Shown: one piece after another, positions 7,564-11,354 of the stretch | Layout: every line of letters begins with the position of its first letter | How positions within the stretch are numbered: position 1 is the first letter of the stretch | Source of the DNA: an uncultured Verrucomicrobiota bacterium | GTDB taxonomy: Bacteria; Verrucomicrobiota; Verrucomicrobiia; Chthoniobacterales; SZAS-18 | DNA length: 11,354 bases | Assembly (NCBI GenBank): GCA_937873255.1 | Contig: CALMVM010000634.1 | Coordinates: 1 to 11,354, forward strand | Direction of reading: 5' to 3' | The notes under the pieces: model-generated | The model's database searches: none | Told to the model about the DNA's origin: nothing | Seen by the model: only the letters and a program-made list of their open reading frames with translations | Program-made: the position numbers and the translations under genes

Positions 7564-7866
7564 ATGCCCGCACGCAAGCCCACCCGCTTCACCGCGCCAG
7601 CCGTTTGCCCGGTGTGCGGGGAGGACGTGCCGCGCAACGCGCTCGCCTGCCCGGAGTGCGGAGCGGACGAACGTTCCGGCTGGCGGGAGAACGCGCAGGA
7701 TTACGACGGCGTCGGACTGCCCGACGAATTCGATTACGATGAGTTCGTCCGCGATGAATTCGGCTCGCGGGTCAAGCCGAAGGGGATTTCCCTACTCTGG
7801 TGGCTCGCGGCCATCGCGGTGATCGGCGCGCTCGTTTTTGGCGTCGTCCATCGCGGCGGGCTGTAG
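7564..7866 (+). CDS. Small zinc-ribbon membrane protein of unknown function
   Basis: This 100-residue protein has two visible parts. Residues 15-32 form a zinc ribbon with two CxxC knuckles (CPVCGEDVPRNALACPECG, Cys 15, 18, 29 and 32), as in the zinc-ribbon domains widespread in bacteria. An acidic linker (residues 42-66, Asp/Glu-rich) follows, then one C-terminal membrane helix (about 76-96). With no signal peptide it should sit with the ribbon in the cytoplasm and the tail anchored in the membrane. It starts one base after the transketolase stop, and GAAGG lies 9 bases before its ATG within the transketolase 3' end, so translation is probably coupled. I do not recognise a specific function; a link to transketolase is suggested only by this arrangement. 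Confidence 0.8.
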   Translation: MPARKPTRFTAPAVCPVCGEDVPRNALACPECGADERSGWRENAQDYDGVGLPDEFDYDEFVRDEFGSRVKPKGISLLWWLAAIAVIGALVFGVVHRGGL

Positions 7867-7882
7867 TCGGGAATTTTAACCG

Positions 7883-8449
7883 ATGCTCTCGCTCGCATCC
7901 GCCTACGCCGGGATCGGATTCTTCTTTTCCGAGGCCGGCCTCGCCATCTGGCGGCGGGCCACCGCGAAATCCGGGGCCCAGGAACGCGACGCGGGTTCGC
8001 TGCGGCTGCTCTGGATCGTCAACGTCCTGTCCATTGTCACTGGAGTCATGTTGTCTGCCCACGGCATCGGGCCACGACTGCCCGGCGGCATCCCTTGGGA
8101 AGCGACGGGTCTCGGCGTGTTCTCTGTCGGGACGATCCTGCGTTGGTGGGCGATCTGTCACCTCGGCCGCTTTTTCACGGTCAACGTCGCCGTCGCCGCC
8201 GACCACCGCGTGATCGACACGGGACCCTACCGCTTCGTCCGACACCCGTCCTACAGCGGGCTGCTGCTGCAATTCGCCGGCCTCGGACTGACCCTCGGCA
8301 CGTGGCTGTCTTTTCTCGTGGTGGCAATCCCCCCGACCTTGGCGATTCTTTACCGCATCCGCATCGAGGAATCCGCGTTGCGGGCGCACCTGCCGGCCTA
8401 CGCGGCGTACATGGACCGCACGAAAAAAATCGTGCCGCTGTTGTTCTGA
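7883..8449 (+). CDS. Isoprenylcysteine carboxyl methyltransferase (ICMT)-family integral membrane protein
   Basis: This 188-residue protein has about five hydrophobic segments and the C-terminal signature of the ICMT/PEMT-like membrane methyltransferases: FTVNVAVAADHRVIDTGPYRFVRHPSY (split across 98-124, core GPYRFVRHPSYSG at 114-126), then RIRIEESAL (158-166) and AYMDRTKKIVP (175-185). In this superfamily the Arg-His-Pro motif and the downstream Glu residues help bind S-adenosylmethionine. Bacterial members rarely have known substrates, and protein prenylcysteine is not the likely one; lipids or other hydrophobic acceptors are possible. It starts 16 bases after the zinc-ribbon gene, with no good ribosome binding site, and is probably the last gene of the transketolase operon. 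Its final codons also form one arm of a terminator hairpin serving the opposite strand. Confidence 0.85.
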   Translation: MLSLASAYAGIGFFFSEAGLAIWRRATAKSGAQERDAGSLRLLWIVNVLSIVTGVMLSAHGIGPRLPGGIPWEATGLGVFSVGTILRWWAICHLGRFFTVNVAVAADHRVIDTGPYRFVRHPSYSGLLLQFAGLGLTLGTWLSFLVVAIPPTLAILYRIRIEESALRAHLPAYAAYMDRTKKIVPLLF

Positions 8450-8485
8450 CCACCCCCCGGGGCGGCCGTCAAAACAGCGGCACGA
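8423..8485 (-). terminator. Intrinsic terminator of the minus-strand exported-protein gene, overlapping the methyltransferase 3' end
   Basis: Read on the minus strand, bases 8485-8468 pair with 8450-8430 to give an 18-base-pair stem (7 plus 11 pairs, one U-G wobble, a 3-base bulge at 8441-8443) around a 17-base GC-rich loop. Seven T residues follow at once (8429-8423). This is a strong classical Rho-independent terminator, 34 bases beyond the stop of the exported-protein gene. The distal arm and the T tract lie inside the last codons of the convergent methyltransferase gene. The plus-strand transcript can form the same hairpin but has no U tract. Confidence 0.8.
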
Positions 8486-8519
8486 CGATCAACCGTTCCT
8501 CAATTGGCGCACGGGTACT

Positions 8520-8939
8520 TCAGCGGATTCCGCTCACGGTCACGCCGGGCACGGAACGCAGCGAATCGCCGACGTTGTTCGTGCTGCGCAGGCGCTGGTC
8601 GTTCTTGTCGTAGATGAACGTGCTGTCCGACCGGTCGGTCGTATACGCCCTGCGATGGTAGGTCTGCGGGATCTGGCTGCCGGTGGGCACGCGGGTCTCC
8701 TGCCCGTTCGCGCCGCCAACCTGCCCGCCGTCCGCGCTGGTGGAATGGCGTCCGTCGCGGGTGGGGATCTGGCCCGTGCGGTCGGCCTTGGCCGGGGTCA
8801 CGCTGTCATCGTCCGCACGCTTCTCGGTGTGGGCGTGACGTTTGCGTTTCGGTTCATTGGCCCGGGCGGCAGTCGCTGTGAACAAAAGAGCGGCCCCGAC
8901 ACCCAACACGGCACATTGGCGAAGGAAATTCGTTTTCAT
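8520..8939 (-). CDS. Small exported protein of unknown function
   Basis: The preferred start, the ATG at 8939, gives 139 residues beginning with a good signal peptide (MKTNFLRQCAVLGVGAALLF, cleavage probably after ARA at residue 27). The mature part is about 112 residues, hydrophilic and low in hydrophobic content, with a basic stretch (KRKRHAHTEKR, 31-41), then Gly/Asp/Thr-rich sequence that is probably disordered. The C-terminus is better ordered: DSTFIYDKNDQRLRS, then NVGDSLRSVPGVTVSG. That last stretch resembles the start of TonB-receptor plug domains (the pattern N-x-x-D-x-L-R-x-x-P-G-V), but no barrel follows. An upstream ATG at 8978 would put 13 residues in front of the signal peptide and would overlap the candidate -10 element. 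It is a single-gene unit with its own candidate promoter and a strong terminator. Confidence 0.7.
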   Translation of the reverse strand: MKTNFLRQCAVLGVGAALLFTATAARANEPKRKRHAHTEKRADDDSVTPAKADRTGQIPTRDGRHSTSADGGQVGGANGQETRVPTGSQIPQTYHRRAYTTDRSDSTFIYDKNDQRLRSTNNVGDSLRSVPGVTVSGIR

Positions 8940-8976
8940 AGGGATGTGTTTCTTTGGATTCTTACCCACGCGAAAC

Positions 8977-9007
8977 ATAGCACGGGCGGACCCGAAAGTC
9001 AGGTCAA
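8977..9007 (-). promoter_or_regulatory. Candidate sigma-70-type promoter for the small exported protein
   Basis: Read on the minus strand, TTGACC (9007-9002) matches five of six bases of the -35 consensus. TGCTAT (8982-8977) is a weak -10 at a 19-base spacing, which is longer than optimal. Transcription would begin near 8970, giving a leader of about 30 bases before the ATG at 8939. Confidence 0.3.
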
Positions 9008-9047
9008 TATCAAGTTCGTGCCGGTGCCGCCCGCCGGCCTGTATATT

Positions 9048-9084
9048 CGGCGAAACCGGAGCGAAATTTCGCCGGTCAGCCGGC
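9048..9084 (-). terminator. Hairpin region just after ybaB, possible weak terminator
   Basis: Two overlapping hairpins are possible here: CGGCGAAA/TTTCGCCG (9048-9055 with 9067-9074, 11-base loop) and GCCGG/CCGGC (9071-9075 with 9080-9084). They begin 2 bases past the ybaB stop. On the minus strand the 8-base-pair stem is followed by AATATAC and not by a T run, so intrinsic termination would be weak, or the hairpin may act as a 3' stabiliser. Confidence 0.35.
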
Positions 9085-9085
9085 G

Positions 9086-9406
9086 CTAAAATCCCATTCC
9101 GGGCAAGCCCATGCCGCCGAGGCCGGCGGTGAGTTTGCCCATCTCGGACTCCGCCATCTTCTTGCCCTCGTCGATGGCCTGCTTGACGCCGCTCAACACG
9201 AGGTCTTCGAGCATTTCCACATCCTCGGGGTCCACGACATCCTTGGAAATCTTGATGCTCACCACGTCGCCCGCGCCGGTGGCCACGACCGTCACCTTGC
9301 CGCCGCCGACGGACGCGCTGACGGTTTTTTGCGCGAGGTCGGTCTGCATCTTGGCAGCGTCGGCCTGCATCTTCTGCGCCTGCTTGAGCATCTTGTTGAA
9401 ATTCAT
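9086..9406 (-). CDS. ybaB: YbaB/EbfC-family nucleoid-associated protein
   Basis: This 106-residue protein matches the YbaB/EbfC family in length and layout. Members form dimers that bind DNA and are thought to help organise the nucleoid. The N-terminal amphipathic helix (MNFNKMLKQAQKMQADAAKM) is rich in Met, Lys and Gln, followed by the beta-strand region VSASVGGGKVTVVATGAGDV (31-49) with the conserved Gly pattern. A C-terminal helix with DPEDVEMLEDLVLSGVKQAI (59-78) comes next. The last 17 residues are Gly/Met-rich, as is common in the family. It lies 34 bases after dnaX on the same strand, the usual dnaX-ybaB pairing; the recR gene that often follows is absent here. No Shine-Dalgarno precedes the ATG. 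Confidence 0.92.
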   Translation of the reverse strand: MNFNKMLKQAQKMQADAAKMQTDLAQKTVSASVGGGKVTVVATGAGDVVSIKISKDVVDPEDVEMLEDLVLSGVKQAIDEGKKMAESEMGKLTAGLGGMGLPGMGF

Positions 9407-9440
9407 AGAATCGGGGTCGGGTTGGAGGATAGTTGGTGAA

Positions 9441-11345
9441 TCAGGACGGACCTTCCACGGAACGGATTTCGCCCGCGAAAATTTTGAGCGCTTTCTGGAT
9501 CAACGGATCGCTCGTGAAGGGGTCCGCGCCCTCTGCAACAGCGGTGTTGGCGTCGGACGCGGGGGCATTCGGTGAAGCCGTGCCGGCTGCCGCGTGCGCC
9601 TCGGGGGGGCGATTTACTACGGTGGGAGGCTGGCCGTTCGATGCAGGCGGTGGATCGCCGGGTTCGCCGAGTTCGAGCTTCAGGTTGATCGTCTGGCCGG
9701 CCAGCTTGGCGAGCAGGCTTTCGAGGAATTTTTTCGTGTTCGCCTTGTTGAGCGACTCGACGCTCATTTTCTGGTCGCTCGGGAAGCCGACGCGCAGCGT
9801 GTTGCCATCCATGGCGAGGGGCCGTCCCATTTGCACCCAGGCGGTGATGAGCGGACGCTGAGACTTGATCTCCTGGATCATGCCTTGCCAGAGCCCCGCG
9901 CCGTCGAGGTCGGACGGAGGGGCGACGGCCGTCGGGGGTGCCGGGTCGACCGGTTTCGGTGCGGGTGTCGGACGGACTTCCGTCGGAGGCGGAGCGACGA
10001 CCGGCTGGGGCTTCTCGGGCGCAACGGTGTTCTGCCCGAGGGAACGCTTCAAACTCGCCCAATCAGCCGCGCGGGCGGATTCCGCAGGCTGCGCCGCGAC
10101 GACGGGAGCGAGTTCCGCAGGCTTCGCCGCAACTGCAATTGGCCGCTCGACGCGCGCTTCCGGCGGACGGGCGGCGGGAGGCTTGCCGTTCGACACGGCG
10201 GCGGGTTCGGCCTCGCGGAGATTGGCGAGGGTGTCGATCACCTCGGAAAGCGTGCTCTGGCCGAGGCTCTGGATCGCCTTGATGAGCGCGATCTCGAAAT
10301 GCAGCTTCTTGTTGGGAGCCCATTTCATGCGGCCTTCCGCCGCGCCGAAGCCGTCGATGAGTTCGAGCAGGCGCTCCGTGGAAACCAGCGGGGACTGCAC
10401 CTTGAACGCCTCGATCTGCGCGGGCGCTTTTTCCGAGACGGTGCCTTCGGGATTGACCTGGAAAACCAGCAGGTCGCGCAGGTGGGCGATGAGTTCCGAC
10501 AAAAGCCGCAGGAGGTCCTTGCCGCCTTCCGATTGCGCGTCGAGCACCGCGAGGGCGTCGGCCGTGCGTTGGCCGATGACGTGCCCGGCCAGCCCGCCGA
10601 CGGTTTCGGGCGCGGTGAAGCCGAAAATCCCGAGCACGTCGTCGAGCCGGATCGTTTCGCCGCAAAACGCCACGAGCTGATCGAGCATCGATTCCGCGTC
10701 GCGCAACCCACCCTCGGCGCCACGCGCGATGGCGTCGGCGGCATCGTCGGCGAGGTCGATCTTTTCGTTGTGCGCGATCTTCTGGAGATGCGCGGCGATG
10801 AGCGGGGCGGGGATGCGCCGCAGGTCGAAACGCTGGCAGCGGCTCAGGATCGTCGGCAGCACCTTCTGCGGCTCGGTCGTGGCGAAGACGAATTTGACGT
10901 GCTCGGGCGGTTCTTCGAGCGTCTTGAGCAGCGCGTTGAACGCCGCCGAGGTCAACATGTGGACCTCGTCGATGATGTAAATCTTGTATTTCCCGTGCGC
11001 CGGGGCGTAGCGGACGTTGTCGCGCAGTTCGCGCACCTGCTCGACGCCGGTGTTGCTCGCGCCGTCGATCTCCAGCACGTCGAGGCTCGTGCCGGCGGCG
11101 ATCTCCTTGCACGCGTCGCAGACGCCGCACGGCTCGGTCGTCGGCGCTTTGACGCAGCAAAGCGCCTTGGCGAGGATGCGCGCGGTCGAAGTCTTGCCCG
11201 TGCCGCGCGGACCGACGAAAAGGTACGCGTGCGCGAGCCGGTTCTGCGCGATGGCGTTCTTGAGCGTGCGGGTGATGTGGTCCTGGCCCACCACGTCGTC
11301 GAACGTCTGCGGACGGTATTTGCGCGCGAAAACCTGATAACTCAC
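9441..11345 (-). CDS. dnaX: DNA polymerase III subunit gamma/tau
   Basis: DnaX is the ATPase of the clamp loader that places the sliding clamp on DNA and, as tau, links polymerase cores. The 634-residue protein starts at a GTG (11345) with the family start MSYQVFARKYRPQTFDDVVG. The AAA+ module shows Walker A GPRGTGKTS (45-53), a zinc-binding Cys cluster (Cys 64, 73, 76, 79), Walker B IIDEVH (124-129), the SRC sensor (168-170) and GGLRDAES (212-219). The clamp-loader collar follows to about 375. A long Ala/Pro-rich linker (about 380-480) leads to a folded tau-like domain (485-560), a second disordered stretch and a short conserved-looking helix at the end. I see no convincing -1 frameshift signal, so a gamma product is not predicted. 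The upstream leader is outside the window. Confidence 0.95.
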   Translation of the reverse strand: MSYQVFARKYRPQTFDDVVGQDHITRTLKNAIAQNRLAHAYLFVGPRGTGKTSTARILAKALCCVKAPTTEPCGVCDACKEIAAGTSLDVLEIDGASNTGVEQVRELRDNVRYAPAHGKYKIYIIDEVHMLTSAAFNALLKTLEEPPEHVKFVFATTEPQKVLPTILSRCQRFDLRRIPAPLIAAHLQKIAHNEKIDLADDAADAIARGAEGGLRDAESMLDQLVAFCGETIRLDDVLGIFGFTAPETVGGLAGHVIGQRTADALAVLDAQSEGGKDLLRLLSELIAHLRDLLVFQVNPEGTVSEKAPAQIEAFKVQSPLVSTERLLELIDGFGAAEGRMKWAPNKKLHFEIALIKAIQSLGQSTLSEVIDTLANLREAEPAAVSNGKPPAARPPEARVERPIAVAAKPAELAPVVAAQPAESARAADWASLKRSLGQNTVAPEKPQPVVAPPPTEVRPTPAPKPVDPAPPTAVAPPSDLDGAGLWQGMIQEIKSQRPLITAWVQMGRPLAMDGNTLRVGFPSDQKMSVESLNKANTKKFLESLLAKLAGQTINLKLELGEPGDPPPASNGQPPTVVNRPPEAHAAAGTASPNAPASDANTAVAEGADPFTSDPLIQKALKIFAGEIRSVEGPS

Positions 11346-11354
11346 AGACAGGAC

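Noticed and set aside
5379..7637. A 752-codon open frame on the minus strand opposite transketolase
   Set aside because: It mirrors a complete transketolase with all its motifs. The product is His/Arg/Asp-rich with no recognisable domain, as expected for an antisense frame in GC-rich DNA.
8979..9085. recR or another recombination gene after ybaB
   Set aside because: The 107 bases after ybaB hold only hairpins and a candidate promoter; the next coding region is the unrelated exported protein.
9722..9745. A6 run in dnaX (Lys538-Lys539) as a programmed -1 frameshift site for a gamma subunit
   Set aside because: In frame it reads ACG AAA AAA TTC, which does not match a good slippery heptamer. 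It lies near the C-terminus, far past the usual gamma boundary, and I saw no Shine-Dalgarno-like element or stem that would stimulate a shift.
9865..10680. A 271-codon plus-strand frame opposite dnaX
   Set aside because: It lies over the Ala/Pro-rich linker and collar of dnaX; its Ser/Arg/Ala-rich product is a typical antisense artefact.
1..11354. A defence island, CRISPR array, prophage or toxin-antitoxin pair
   Set aside because: I found no repeat-spacer pattern, transposase, integrase or known defence domains; nearly all the sequence is accounted for by housekeeping or envelope genes.

Overview
The window is a compact, GC-rich bacterial chromosome segment made almost entirely of core and conserved genes. 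The gene set points to a member of the Verrucomicrobiota or a close PVC relative: a long-form HisG, a transketolase with the variant SGHLGLPLG active-site motif, an MGDG-synthase-type glycosyltransferase, a 34-residue bS22/mS38-like protein, and dnaX followed directly by ybaB. The assignment is made from recognition of these families and not from a search, so it is moderate. Most assigned starts lack a recognisable Shine-Dalgarno sequence.

Layout. Positions 1-1135 (minus): a BrkB/YihY-family membrane protein followed, 17 bases on, by the N-terminus of an exported protein that runs off the left edge. Positions 1206-2273 (plus): a MurG/MGDG-synthase-type glycosyltransferase that seems to lack about 24 residues of its nucleotide-sugar-binding core. 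Positions 2264-2413: a 150-base palindromic region between convergent genes, with a 32-base-pair imperfect hairpin and a T5 tract, flanked by two small palindromes that contain or overlap both stop codons. Positions 5382-2412 (minus): hisG, a tiny basic ribosomal-type protein gene and an exported TPR protein in a probable operon. Positions 5511-8449 (plus): transketolase, a zinc-ribbon membrane protein one base later, and an ICMT-like membrane methyltransferase. Positions 8939-8520 (minus): a small exported protein, whose probable intrinsic terminator is embedded in the 3' end of the opposing methyltransferase gene. Positions 11345-9086 (minus): dnaX and ybaB.

How it fits together. Central carbon metabolism (transketolase makes ribose 5-phosphate, the precursor of PRPP) sits divergently beside hisG, which consumes PRPP; this is a metabolic neighbour relation but need not be co-regulation. 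dnaX-ybaB is a widespread replication/nucleoid pair. The rest are envelope genes (glycolipid-type glycosyltransferase, BrkB, TPR protein, ICMT-like enzyme, small exported proteins).

I see no defence system, CRISPR array, transposase, prophage, tRNA or rRNA. The most notable signals are the internal deletion in the glycosyltransferase, the composite palindromic element, the terminator overlapping a coding end, and the 34-residue gene, which is easily missed by length-limited gene callers.
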